This document shows, one piece after another, positions 25,801 through 37,971 of a DNA stretch of 64,000 bases (positions are counted from its first letter, which is position 1; each line of letters begins with the position of its first letter). Under the pieces are notes generated by a model. The model was not told where the DNA came from. It saw only the letters and a program-made list of their open reading frames with translations, and did no database searches. The stretch covers positions 1 through 64,000 of the forward strand of contig CAJQUW010003195.1 in assembly GCA_907163375.1 (NCBI GenBank). Direction: 5' to 3'. The position numbers were made by a program, and so were the translations under genes. The DNA comes from Prostheceraeus crozeri (taxonomy: Eukaryota > Platyhelminthes > Polycladida > Euryleptidae).

Positions 25801-25911
25801 CTAATCTGTCGCTGCTTTGGTCTTGGATGTTAAGTGTTCTAGGCTTCACGAGAAATCTAGAATTTCCCAAGCGAAGTACACTTTTTTCCGAGCTGTTGGC
25901 GACTACAAGCA
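22816..25911. other. No recognised gene; weak degenerate repeats
   Basis: At 23150-23290 the phrase (C)ACATGTAAAC..ATCCTGT appears three times (near 23153, 23220 and, as CAAGTAAACAGATCCTGT, 23268), which may be a decayed short repeat. Nothing else was recognised. Confidence 0.4.
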
Positions 25912-26957
25912 AGGGAAGGTCCTCATGTGAGGAATGTGAAAAATGTAAGAAATTTGGTCGCGTGTGAGAATTTGTGAGAAACAGCGAAAGATTTGTGAGA
26001 AAATCTGAGAAATGTAATCCCTATCTTTTTTTGAGAAAATTTGGCTTCAGCTCTATACGATTAAAACATTGCATCAGATATATATTTCTGAAATCATTAT
26101 AAAGTGCCTTGTTGTATGGTTGATGATCAACAAAATGCACAAATTTTTTCTTCCTTAGACCACATGCGATGAGTATCAGTTTTCCTTCTACATTCAGCCT
26201 ATATTAAGTTGTAAAAGGCTGTAAATCTTCGTGCTTTCTCCATTGGAGGGGCTATAATTAGGACACCCAGCTTTATTTGGACTTATCACCTGAGAACTGA
26301 GCATGACCCACCAAAAATTCCTGCTGTTAAGACACCAAACATGCCTATTTAGGAGATTTTTCCTTTATTTTTGCTATGGATTTAAGTTTGACCTTAGCGC
26401 TCTTTCCAGCATCAGCGTGTCCTCACGGCTGCTGTCCTCATCAAGAGACCATAAACTCAAGTAAAAAAGAGCGTTACTTCATCACGAAAACGTGCTTTCA
26501 TACGATCACTGGTGACGAGTTATCTATTATGATCCATTGAAGTGAATCCTTCCGTTTTCTCAATGAAAAAAAGAGCTTTGAATGAAGAACTGCATCAACT
26601 GGAAGAAATTACATACTTCATGCAGTGCAGATGTAGACTTTGTGGAATGAGCATTGCACACACTGTGTCATGATGAAAAAGATGACATTCACGATTCCAT
26701 CGTATAAGCGTAGGTGATGAAGAGGAAGATTACTTGACGTGCGATCCAGAACCGATGGTCGTGAAAATAAAGTTCACCAGTGCATTTACTGCGCCTGTAG
26801 GAGGTTTGGGCACTGCAGAAAGGTATTGAAACTTGTTGAAATAGAACTAATTTTACAGAAATTTACCTAAATAGTCTATTGTTAGAAAAAATACTACAAC
26901 TGATGAAAAGCGTGACTGTCATTTTGTTGCAAGTTGATTTGTGGATGTGAACTGAAG

Positions 26958-26965
26958 TTAGATCA
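26958..26965 (+). repeat. Left 8-bp target-site duplication of the foldback
   Basis: TTAGATCA, repeated exactly at 33712-33719, immediately outside the terminal inverted repeats. Confidence 0.85.
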
Positions 26966-28969
26966 ACGTGTGTGAAGTTAGCGGAACCACTCAGCGGAAC
27001 CATTTTTTATTATAGCTAAATTCTATTCGAAACAGCTGCTAGTTCGTCAATTTCAGTCTCCTGATTACGAATCTGAGCTCAGATTTCACAAATTCACAGT
27101 CGCTTTTGAGAAATTCAAGTTTAAAGATAAAAGTGGTCCCACTGTGAAGTTAGCGGAACCATCCAGCAGAACCAATTGCTGAGTCTCGCTGATTGACGCA
27201 GTAAATCAATTTCTTTTGGTCACTACCCAATCAATTTTGTTGTGCTGATCACGAATATGTGCCTCATCTTTCAAAACAGTGCAGATTTCACCCGGAAATC
27301 TGAATTTCACTATTTCTGCAAGCTGATTGTGAAGTTAGCGGAACCATTTTTTAATACAAAGGATTTCTCAGCAAAATCCATCCTCTCCAACTAATTTGAA
27401 GCTCCTAATCACAAATCTGTAATCAGATTTGCAAAACTCGCCCGCATTGCAAAGATATTCCTCTATCTGGGTCTGCTGTGAAGTGCCCGGAACCACCTAC
27501 TGGCATTAAAATTTCAAATTCTAATTTTTGCACAGAATCACTGCAATAGACATACCAAGAGAATGGAATTGCTTCACTGATCACGGTTTGCCGTCCGATT
27601 TCACGGGAGAATAAGTACTTGCCGAGAAAAATGGATTTTACGGTTTTCATGGACTTTTCTGCAAGCTGATTGTGAAGTTAGCGGAACCATTTTTCAATAC
27701 AAAGAATTTCTCAGCGAAATCCATCCTCTCCAACTAATTTGAAGCTCCTAATCACAAATCTGTAATCAGATTTGCAAAACTCGCCCGCATTGCAGAGATA
27801 TTCCTCTATCTGGGTCCGCTGTGAAGTGCCCGGAACCACCTACTGGCATTAAAATTTCAAATTCTAATTTTTGCACAGAATCACTGCAATAGACATACCA
27901 AGAGAATGGAATTGCTTCACTGATCACGGTTTGCCGTCCGATTTCACGGGAGAATAAGTACTTGCCGAGAAAAATGGATTTTACAGTTTTCAAGGATTTC
28001 ATCGGAATCTCAGAAAAAATCCAACCCTCTCCAGATCAGCCGAACCATCATTTATTACAGCACAATTCTATTGCACCATCACAATGTGTAATTACCTCTT
28101 GTGCGCTTTCCTTCTCGGTGCATACTGTTGTGCCTCTGAAGTCATTAGATGTTTGAAGAAGACGGTTTACAAGTGTTCGTCCATTGGAACGCTGGTATCG
28201 CTAATTTCTCCATGTTTGTTGTTTGTAATTACGAGGTTAGTTAAAGAAAAAACTTTCATGTTGTCCTAAAAAGGATTCAGAATCGCTTCATTGTTGAAAG
28301 ATTGCAATGCTTTGTAGCTATTGTGCATATTAATTCATTTCGTATCAAAAAACATAAAGTCTTAGTAGGATAACATTTTTCGGTTCCATGCTGTCAAATC
28401 TCTGCAGCGGATTGGTAATTCATTAGTTGCATAATATCCTGAGGTGATAAAAGATAAGAAACTTGCTAATAAGTGCGATTCTTGCATAATGAAAAAATCA
28501 CGTGTGTGAAGTTGGCGCAACCACTCAGCGCAACCATTTTTGTTTTTACTGCGCCACTCCCAAAAATCACATAAACCACACAATTCGAGGTCGCTGATTA
28601 TGTGCCACTACTCGGTTTCACGAAATTCAGCCTCCTTTGGCCAGAAAACGCAATTCAAATTTCAAATTGGTTGCGCTGTGAAGTTGGCGCAACCAATTTT
28701 TCTGACTTTCATAAATTTAGCGCATCAAGCAACAAAACTCATAACAAACGATGAAATATCCATGCCTAATTATGTGCCACGCAAAAAATTAATAAAAATA
28801 ATCGATCTTCATGGAAAAATCAAGTTTCAAAATTTTATTTCACCGAAGTGTGAAGTTGGCGCAACCAAATTTGAAATCAAAATTACTCAGCACACAGGCA
28901 GTTATGCTTCACATAAATAGTACCAGCGGATGTGCCAGGTCAACATTCATCAGAATCAATCAAACAAAA
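26966..28969 (+). repeat. Left arm of the foldback
   Basis: Contains, from the outside in: the terminal repeat; a piece (27030-27340) shared with the right arm at 31330-31480 and 33350-33690; two 343-bp tandem units (27350-28005); a unique part (28005-28498); and the outer half of the inner palindrome. Confidence 0.85.
27350..28005 (-). repeat. Two 343-bp tandem units in the left arm
   Basis: Two units start 343 bp apart (matching points 27423 and 27766) and are nearly identical. Both are the B subtype, with AGAGAATGG where subtype A has a CAAGGCAATGG-type sequence. Confidence 0.85.
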
Positions 28970-29803
28970 GCAGTCTTTCACCCGCTCTAAAAGAAAACAT
29001 TAAACATCAAATCACATGACATAGCTCAAAATAAAATATTGCACAACCCGCGCAACCATTTTTCATTTCGAGTGTTTGGTTGATTCTGATGAATATTGAC
29101 CTGGCACACACGATGGTGCTATTTATTTGATGTGAAACGGCGTTTGAGCAGAGTAATTTCAACTTGAAAAGTGGTTGCGCTGGAATTATTGTGTGATGTA
29201 GTTGAACTTTGAATTGAGTTTTCCGAGTGAAGGAGGCCGAATTCAGTAAAACTGATGCGTGGCACATAATCAGCGACCCCAAATTGTACTAGAAACATGC
29301 ATTTCAGAGTGGCACACTCGAAGCTCACATCACTTTTGTTTGATTGATTCTGATGAATTTTGACCTGGCACATCCGCTGGTACTATTTATGTGAAGCATA
29401 ACTGCCTGTGTGCTGAGTAATTTTGATTTCAAATTTGGTTGCGCCAACTTCACACTTCGGTGAAATAAAATTTTGAAACTTGATTTTTCCATGAAGATCG
29501 ATTATTTTTATTAATTTTTTGCGTGGCACATAATTAGGCATGGATATTTCATCGTTTGTTATGAGTTTTGTTGCTTGATGCGCTAAATTTATGAAAGTCA
29601 GAAAAATTGGTTGCGCCAACTTCACAGCGCAACCAATTTGAAATTTGAATTGCGTTTTCTGCCAAAGGAGGCTGAATTTCGTGAAACCGAGTAGTGGCAC
29701 ATAATCAGCGACCTCGAATTGTGTGGTTTATGTGATTTTTGGGAGTGGCGCAGTAAAAACAAAAATGGTTGCGCTGAGTGGTTGCGCCAACTTCACACAC
29801 GTG
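28499..29803. repeat. Inner palindrome with sibling terminal motif
   Basis: The stretch starts CACGTGTGTGAAGTTGGCG and ends with its complement. Its ends copy the design of the outer termini, but with GGCGCAACC in place of AGCGGAACC. It therefore looks like a relative of the outer element lying at the centre of the fold. It holds three more GTGAAGTTGGCGCAACC motifs per arm (28505, 28678, 28850) and the spacer. Confidence 0.75.
28970..29331. other. Central spacer of the foldback
   Basis: This is the part without a full partner in the opposite arm. At about 29061-29140 it still has a decayed copy of the arm-end sequence (GATTCTGATGAATATTGACCTGGCACA), so the spacer itself derives from arm sequence. 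Confidence 0.7.
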
Positions 29804-32800
29804 ATTTTTTCATTATGCAAGAATCGCACTTATTAGCAAGTTTCTTATCTTTTATCACCTCAGGATATTATGCAACTAATGAATTACCAATCCGCTGCAG
29901 AGATTTGACAGCATGGAACCGAAAAATGTTATCCTACTAAGACTTTATGTTTTTTGATACGAAATGAATTAATATGCACAATAGCTACAAAGCATTGCAA
30001 TCTTTCAACAATGAAGCGATTCTGAATCCTTTTTAGGACAACATGAAAGTTTTTCTTTAACTAACCTCGTAATTACAAACAACAAACATGGAGAAATTAG
30101 CGATACCAGCGTTCCAATGGACGAACACTTGTAAACCGTCTTCTTCAAACATCTAATGACTTCAGAGGCACAACAGTATGCACCGAGAAGGAAAGCGCAC
30201 AAGAGGTAATTACACATTGTGATGGTGCAATAGAATTGTGCTGTAATAAATGATGGTTCGGCTGATCTGGAGAGGGTTGGATTTTTTCTGAGATTCCGAT
30301 GAAATCCTTGAAAACTGTAAAATCCATTTTTTTCGGCAAGTACTTATTCTCCCGTGAAATCGGACGGCAAACCGTGATCAGTGAAGCAATTCCATTGCCT
30401 TGGTATGTCTATTGCAGTGATTCTGTGCAAAAATTAGAATTTGAAATTTTAATGCCAGTAGGTGGTTCCGGCACTTCACAGGGGACCCAGATAGAGGAAT
30501 ATCTCTGCAATGCGGGCGAGTTTTGCAAATCTGATTACAGATTTGTGATTAGGAGCTTCAAATTAGTTGGAGAGGATGGATTTTGCTGAGAAATTCTTTG
30601 TATTAAAAAATGGTTCCGCTAACTTCACAATCAGCTTGCAGAAAAGTCCATGAAAACCGTAAAATCCATTTTTCTCGGCAAGTACTTATTCTCCCGTGAA
30701 ATCGGACGGCAAACCGTGATCAGTGAAGCAATTCCATTCTCTTGGTATGTCTATTGCAGTGATTCTGTGCAAAAATTAGAATTTGAAATTTTAATGCCAG
30801 TAGGTGGTTCCGGGCACTTCACAGCGGACCCAGATAGAGGAATATCTCTGCAATGCGGGCGAGTTTTGCAAATCTGATTACAGATTTGTGATTAGGAGCT
30901 TCAAATTAGTATGAGAGGATGGATTTTGCTGAGAAATTCTTTGTATTGAAAAATGGTTCCGCTAACTTCACAATCAGCTTGCAGAAAAGTCCATGAAAAC
31001 CGTAAAATCCATTTTTCTCGGCAAGTACTTATTCTCCCGTGAAATCGGACGGCAAACTGTGATCAGTGAAGCAAGTCCATTGCCTTGGTATGTCTATTGC
31101 AGTGATTCTGTGCAAAAATTAGAATTTGAAATTTTAATGCCAGTAGGTGGTTCCGGGCACTTCACAGGGGACCCAGATAGAGGAATATCTCTGCAATGCG
31201 GGCGAGTTTTGCAAATCTGATTACAGATTTGTGATTAGGAGCTTCAAATTAGTTGGAGAGGATGGATTTTGCTGAGAAATTCTTTGTATTAAAAAATGGT
31301 TCCGCTAACTTCACAATCAGCTTGCAGAAAAAGTGAAATTCAGATTTCCGGGTAAAATCTGCACTGTTTTGAAAGATGAGGCACATATTCGTGATCAGCA
31401 CAACAAAATTGATCGGGTAGTGACCAAAAGAAATTGATTTACTGCGTCAATCAGCGAGACTCAGCAATTGGTTCTGCTAACTTCACAGCGAACCCAGATA
31501 GAGGAATATCTTTGCAAAGCGGCGAGTTTTCCAAATCTGATTACAGATTTGTGATTAGGAGCTTCAAATTAGTTGGAGAGGATGGATTTTACTGAGAAAT
31601 TCTTTGTATTGAAAAATGGTTCCGCTAACTTCACAATCAGCTTGCAGAAAAGTCCATGAAAACCGTAAAATCCATTTTTCTCGGCAAGTACTTATTCTCA
31701 CGTGAAATCGGACGGCAAACCGTGATCAGTGAAGCAATTCCATTCTCTTGGTATGTCTATTGCAGTGATTCTGTGCAAAAATTAGAATTTGAAATTTTAA
31801 TGCCAGTAGGTGGTTCCGGGCACTTCACAGCGGACCCAGATAGAGGAATATCTCTGCAATGCGGGCGAGTTTTGCAAATCTGATTACAGATTTGTGATTA
31901 GGAGCTTCAAATTAGTATGAGAGGATGGATTTTGCTGAGAAATTCTTTGTATTGAAAAATGGTTCCGCTAACTTCACAATCAGCTTGTAGAAAAGTCCAT
32001 GAAAACCGTAAAATCCATTTTTCTCGGCAAGTACTTATTCTCCCGTGAAATCGGACGGCAAACCGTGATCAGTGAAGCAATTCCATTGCCTTGGTATGTC
32101 TATTGCAGTGATTCTGTGCAAAAATTAGAATTTGAAATTTTAATGCCAGTAGGTGGTTCCGGGCACTTCACAGGGACCCAGATAGAGGAATATCTCTGCA
32201 ATGCGGGCGAGTTTTGCAAATCTGATTACAGATTTGTGATTAGGAGCTTCAAATTAGTTGGAGAGGATGGATTTTGCTGAGAAATTCTTTGTATTAAAAA
32301 ATGGTTCCGCTAACTTCACAATCAGCTTGCAGAAAAGTCCATGAAAACCGTAAAATCCATTTTTCTCGGCAAGTACTTATTCTCCCGTGAAATCGGACGG
32401 CAAACCGTGATCAGTGAAGCAATTCCATTCTCTTGGTATGTCTATTGCAGTGATTCTGTGCAAAATTAGAATTTGAAATTTTAATGCCAGTAGGTGGTTC
32501 CGGGCACTTCACAGCGGACCCAGATAGAGGAATATCTCTGCAATGCGGGCGAGTTTTGCAAATCTGATTACAGATTTGTGATTAGGAGCTTCAAATTAGT
32601 ATGAGAGGATGGATTTCGCTGAGAAATTCTTTGTATTGAAAAATGGTTCCGCTAACTTCACAATCAGCTTGCAGAAAAGTCCATGAAAACCGTAAAATCC
32701 ATTTTTCTCGGCAGGTACTTATTCTCCCGTGAAATCGGACGGCAAACCGTGATCAGTGAAGCAATTCCATTGCCTTGGTATGTCTATTGCAGTGATTCTG

Positions 32801-33711
32801 TGCAAAAATTAGAATTTGAAATTTTAATGCCAGTAGGTGGTTCCGGGCACTTCACAGGGGACCCAGATAGAGGAATATCTCTGCAATGCGGGCGAGTTTT
32901 GCAAATCTGATTACAGATTTGTGATTAGGAGCTTCAAATTAGTATGAGAGGATGGATTTTGCTGAGAAATTCTTTGTATTGAAAAATGGTTCCGCTAACT
33001 TCACAATCAGCTTGCAGAAAAGTCCATGAAAACCGTAAAATCCATTTTTCTCGGCAAGTACTTATTCTCCCGTGAAATCGGACGGCAAACCGTGATCAGT
33101 GAAGCAATTCCATTGCCTTGGTATGTCTATTGCAGTGATTCTGTGCAAAAATTAGAATTTGAAATTTTAATGCCAGTAGGTGGTTCCGGGCACTTCACAG
33201 GGGACCCAGATAGAGGAATATCTCTGCAATGCGGGCGAGTTTTGCAAATCTGATTACAGATTTGTGATTAGGAGCTTCAAATTAGTTGGAGAGGATGGAT
33301 TTTGCTGAGAAATTCTTTGTATTAAAAAATGGTTCCGCTAACTTCACAATCAGCTTGCAGAAAAAGTGAAATTCAGATTTCCGGGTAAAATCTGCACTGT
33401 TTTGAAAGATGAGGCACATATTCGTGATCAGCACAACAAAATTGATCGGGTAGTGACCAAAAGAAATTGATTTACTGCGTCAATCAGCGAGACTAAGCAA
33501 TTGGTTCTGCTGGATGGTTCCGCTAACTTCACAGCGGGACCACTTTTATCTTTAAACTTGAATTTCTCAAAAGCGACTGTGAATTTGTGAAATCTGAGCT
33601 CAGATTCGTAATCAGGAGACTGAAATTGACAAACTAGCAGCTGTTTCGAATAGAATTAAGCTATAATAAAAAATGGTTCCGCTGAGTGGTTCCGCTAACT
33701 TCACACACGTG
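29332..33711 (-). repeat. Right arm of the foldback, expanded
   Basis: Complementary to the left arm but about 2.4 kb longer, because the 343-bp unit is present about eight times instead of two, plus a second copy of the 31330-31480 variant block. Confidence 0.85.
30296..33345 (+). repeat. Tandem array of about eight 343-bp units with a variant insert
   Basis: Equivalent points fall at about 30308, 30650, 30993, 31656, 31999, 32342, 32683 and 33026, giving spacings of 341-343 bp apart from one of 663 bp. That gap holds a different block (31330-31520) that recurs at 33360-33530. Units alternate between subtype A (CATTGCCTTGG, AGGGGACCC) and subtype B (CATTCTCTTGG, AGCGGACCC), except the last two, which are both A. 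Each unit contains short open frames of about 75 codons; these are by-products of the repeat. Confidence 0.85.
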
Positions 33712-33719
33712 TTAGATCA
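33712..33719 (+). repeat. Right 8-bp target-site duplication of the foldback
   Basis: TTAGATCA, exact copy of 26958-26965. Confidence 0.85.
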
Positions 33720-34927
33720 TGGTCTGTGGATATTCTGAAATGTATAGTCCGGCAGATATTACACAATCAAGCTTAAATATATTGTGATAATAAGTTTATC
33801 ACTAGATATCAGTGGACAAATTCACAATGCTGCGTTTGAAAAATAGTCATGTGGTTGCTCATGTAAATACATGTATCACAAAACTGCATTATATAATAAT
33901 CAAATAGTAAGCCTACTAGTACATAATACTCGTATGCCAGTGCAGTAAAGTTATATGCTAGTCATAATCAAATGAATCGAATTGCATGTAATACTTTGCA
34001 TAATGTTCCCTCCAAGTCTTAATTTCAACTTCGTCTGTGTCCAATGTTTGGACCCAATAATCATCTCTGGTTTCAAGACGAATGTTACGACAATCACAGA
34101 CATGTCAGGAACTTGTTCTGTTGCATGACTCGGTACCGGTATTTCAAACACAGTTTAGATTACTTTATCACTGTTATCGGCGTTGAGAGAAATTCGCCAT
34201 CATTTGATGTGAGAAATTTGTAATTTTGTGATGTGAGAAATTCGTTATTTGTGATGTGAGAAATTGATCATCGGAGCGGACCATCCCTGAAGACTCAATA
34301 TGGCAAAATATTTAATTTGTTTCTTTATATAATGGAAATATTTCCTATTTGTTTATCAGGGAATTAGTATACTGTGTCATGCGATGTAATTGCCGGGAGA
34401 CCACAATTGCATCGCCTCAGCCGGTGCAATAATCACATCCTTCCTCCTGTTAATCAGACTTTGATGGAGGTGGCAAGATTTTTATGCCAAAATAGCGAAA
34501 AAAGTCTGATCTGTTTTTTTATGTATTCTTATTATAAGCATGCTTTTCATTGAGATCAGGAAAGATCATATTCAACTGAAATTTATTAAGGCACTGCGAA
34601 TCGGCAAATTTAGCGTCAAGTCAATCTTGTTGGGCACTTACCAATAAGAAATATTATTGATACGATATATATTTTGCATGGTTATTGAAAGATGCAGTGA
34701 CACCTTGGCACTCAGAGGGGAAGATGCATTCAAATTTAGTTGTCTTTACTTTGGTTAGATAATTAAAGTCCACTACGCTTTACAGTGCAATCTAATTCGA
34801 ATGATTTCATTGCGCTGTAGGCCTACCTATATAATGAGTTCTTGTTTTGCCAGAGAAGATAACTTTTACGATAATTACATTCTAGGTTTGTTCTCAGGCG
34901 TTTAGAAAGAATATCCTCGAATCTCCC

Positions 34928-35338
34928 ATGCGACTGGAAATTTGGCGCCATCAATTAATTGCTTCTAGAAGCCCGCATTGGAATCTATATAGGGGTGCAC
35001 CGGATTTTGCAATTTTGAGAAACCCGGACGCTCTAGATGGTCGACTTCCGCACATTGGTGCGCAAGCAAAAAATATATCATCCATCTGGCGTGTAGGCGT
35101 ATTAGCTTCGAATCTGGCGGACCCATCCCTGGTTTCTGCGAGCTTGCTTCCTGATTTTCTAATAAATCAGATTACACATCGCCCGCGTCAGCCTCGAATT
35201 TGGGAAATCCAAGAACTCGAAACTCGTCCGTTTGGCACGCCGAGGGTATCAGCTGTCTCTCTATCCGGTGTCTCTATCAGCTGTCTATATCAATGTACTT
35301 GTATTCCATTTGGGCTATGGGCCCAACTCAAATCGTGA
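34928..35338 (+). other. Unrecognised 136-codon open frame, GC-richer than its surroundings
   Basis: An open frame from an ATG at 34928 in a patch that is noticeably richer in G and C than its flanks. The protein has P/R-rich segments (THRPRQPRIWEIQELETRPFG) and no signal peptide, membrane segment or known motif that I can see. There is no repeat partner in the window. It could be a decayed transposon protein or chance. Confidence 0.25.
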
Positions 35339-36394
35339 GTTGAGTAAGACATGGCTCAAATCTCCATGAAATAAATTTTGATAGATTATGCTTTTTAGAT
35401 TAATGTCCTGAGTCAATGATTGAATTTTTGCAACACTTCTACGTAAATTCGTCACTGAAGGTCGTACAGGTTCGTACAACTAAAGGATTATAAGAGAAAT
35501 TTGAGCGTCTGCTTCAAATATTCGACTAGCTCGGTGTTAAAAATGGAAAATCATGAATTCTGTGGCTCATGATCCCACGTGAGTAAAAAGTTCTGAGCAG
35601 CCTGGGCTTGCAGTAGCCTAACGAATCTGAGTTCAGTAAATTCCATATTTTTACCATTGGCAATAATGGGATGATCTCCAGTATATCAACTCATTACACA
35701 ACACATTGTAGTCCAAACGAGCATTTTTTAAGCAGATGCTAGAGAATATCAGAGTGAGATATTCAATTTCCCTTAAAGTGACAAACGATATCAATGACTG
35801 GTTTCCTGTTCTGTAAGGTAGACCAGAAAATCAATTCGCTGCATGAGAAAAGCTAATTCAAGGACTAAGCCAACAACATGTTTAGCTTTGTACTTTAAAA
35901 TTGATAAGTCTTGTTCGAGACGTATTATAGAACCAATCTCAACTGGCAACTGACTGGTCTGCGTACGAAAAGGCTTCTCGTTTTTCAAAAGTCTGTTGGC
36001 CATGATTGTTAGTGCAGACGAATAAAGAAAATGAATTGAAATCATTATGACATTGTACGCTTTTTTTGCATTTAGTGTAAGTAAACTGTATTTCAATATT
36101 TAATTCTTAAAATATTTCATTTTTGTGTTTTGCAAACTGTGCAACGGCAGTAACAGACCGGTCATCATGGTTGGACATGCGCATCAACACAAATTGAAGT
36201 AATTCTGTTGCGCTGCGGCGCATTCATGCGGTGCCCTACTCAAAACTGTTGCGGGGATAATGCAACATACAGAATCTGAATTGCCATTGTACTTTTGCTA
36301 TACTAAAAACTAACTCATCCTTGTGACATGTGCAGTGCACATTATTTTTCCTGATTTATGATTGGTTTCGAGATGCAAAACTCAATTTTCAGGA
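35339..36394. other. No recognised gene
   Basis: No convincing exon, repeat or element. Confidence 0.45.
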
Positions 36395-37320
36395 AAATGG
36401 TCAAGCTGAAGTGGACCCGTAAAGCGAGACGAAACCCAGTCGAAATTCATTTCCCACCGAAGTATTTCCCCCTCTCCCCACCGCTCTACAGAAAGGAGGC
36501 GAAAGAAAAGCAAGGATGTAGAGTATGATGAAAAGGCAAGAGAATAGGATGCAGCAAGAAAGCGAGAAACTGAAAGAATTTGAAGGAGGATACTCCTAGA
36601 GTTGCTCGATTAAAGCGAAACACAAAAGTGAAATGCAAGCAGCCAGGCAGAGGAGGTATAGAGAGAGGAAAAAAGCCTTCAAACGTCTTTCATCTGATTC
36701 AAGGATGAATCTAATGGTGAGCCTAAGAGGAAAGATCGAAGAGAATATTGCCACACCAAAAAGACTGCGCAGGCAAAGGAGGCAGGTAATCAAGACAAAG
36801 AATCGAGTTCGAAACCATTATATATCCAATGTACAAACAACCCACCAATCTACTCAAATTTGGCGGAAAATATCATCGATGATTGTAGGCCAAAGAAAAG
36901 CAGTGATTGGTCTCAAAAGGAATTAAAGAGAAAAAGAAGACTTGCATCATTGAGCTTGGTTGTGTCACCAAATTTTTCTATTTAAGTAAAATAGAATTTC
37001 CTCTCTGCATAATAGAGGACAGATGCCCTTTCACATGCCTAGATTTTGAAGATGGAAGAACCTTGTGGCCAAATGAGAGACCCAAATGGCGAATTGGGAG
37101 ATCAGGAAGACATGGGAGAAATCGGTGTCTGTCGGTGAGATACATCTATAATAAGTTGATTTTGGACAATCCCGACCTACAATGGAACAAATTTGTCTCT
37201 CATCAATCAAAAGATATTTTTCTGCTTGCTAGGCAGAGCTCATCAAGTAACCTACAAGTGTCCTTGTTGTCAAAACGTGGAATTAACTGTGATAGCTGTC
37301 AATAAATGGATCACATGTGT
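36395..37320 (+). pseudogene. Decayed transposon-type protein with arginine-rich segments
   Basis: Across frames, the plus strand gives a start at MVKLKWTRKARRNPVE (36398), long K/R/E-rich parts (RQRRYRERKKAFKRL at about 36645-36690; RQVIKTKNRVRNHY near 36780), then LILDNPDL..NKFVSH..KDIFL (about 37160-37230) and a Cys pair block, KCPCCQNVELTVIAVNK (about 37255-37305). This order, a basic N-terminus followed by a conserved block and a cysteine cluster, resembles repeated uncharacterised transposon-encoded proteins in several invertebrates, but I cannot name the family. Stops and frameshifts show it is dead. Confidence 0.4.
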
Positions 37321-37971
37321 CAACTAGTAGTTGAAGAAAAGGAAAAGCTACATTGCTTTCCGTGCACGAGGCATTAAATGTTCTAATGTGTATATTGTAT
37401 GTAATATCTATGTGTATATTGTGGTTCAGCTATTCGGTATGACTTGGTCAGCGCTCGATAAATTTTTCTCAACGATAATGATGTGAACCCAATGTGATAA
37501 TTGTATTATGCACTTGTCCTTTGTTTAGTTTAATACTTGGTGATCATTTTCATTATTTTCATAATGCATGTTCGTGGATTTTTTATCTTTTGTTTCTTTG
37601 CTTGTGTTGTCTCCTAATATATCCAAACCGGAAGTGTAGAAAAGCAAGCAGTGCTTTGAATTATATTTGATGTACATGTTTGTAATGGAATACAATGAAT
37701 ATCAGTACAATTGCCAATGCGGTCAATATTGACTAGATAAGCCAAATCTATTTTGATCCTTTGACTGAGCTGAATTGTTCGTTAAAACATCAGAAAGACA
37801 AAACACGAAATAACTCAAGAATGATAGATAGATTCTTGTTTGCACAGTAAGCTGCCATCGTATGGTTAGCTGTGATCTGACGAAATCTGAATGCATTTTG
37901 AGAAAATACGGTCATGATACTTCATCATGACTTCGAGAATTTGTTGGCCCTGTTTTCGTGTATGAGTATTC

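Larger units (their letters stand above)
26966..33711. mobile_element. 6.75-kb foldback DNA element with giant inverted repeats
   Basis: The element begins ACGTGTGTGAAGTTAGCGG and ends with the complementary CCGCTAACTTCACACACGTG; an exact 8-bp duplication, TTAGATCA, lies outside. Both ends continue as near-identical inverted sequence for two kilobases and more. The left arm is about 2.0 kb (26966-28969), the right arm about 4.4 kb (29332-33711), and the central spacer about 0.36 kb. No transposase frame is present. The short open frames inside are repeats of the tandem units, so it is non-autonomous. The 8-bp duplication is compatible with hAT, P or Merlin-type transposases. The duplication does not fit the hAT nTnnnnAn preference at its seventh base, so I leave the superfamily open. 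Confidence 0.85.
25912..34288. mobile_element. Possible outer hAT-like element that hosts the foldback
   Basis: AGGGAAGGTCC at 25912-25922 and its near-complement GGACCATCCCT at 34278-34288 could be terminal repeats of the AGGGATGGTCC type seen in hAT elements. Subterminal (A)TGTGAGAAATT-like repeats occur at both ends (25925-26015 and 34200-34265) but in the same orientation. No exact 8-bp target duplication is evident. If real, the host is about 1.6 kb without the foldback. Confidence 0.25.

Noticed and set aside
27423..33253. About ten 75-96-codon frames starting MKTVKSIFLGKYLF as a gene family
   Set aside because: They are the 343-bp tandem units of the foldback on both arms; there is no splice, promoter or domain evidence.
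26966..33711. CRISPR-like array
   Set aside because: The repeats are hundreds of bases long, inverted about a centre, and lie in animal DNA with no Cas genes.
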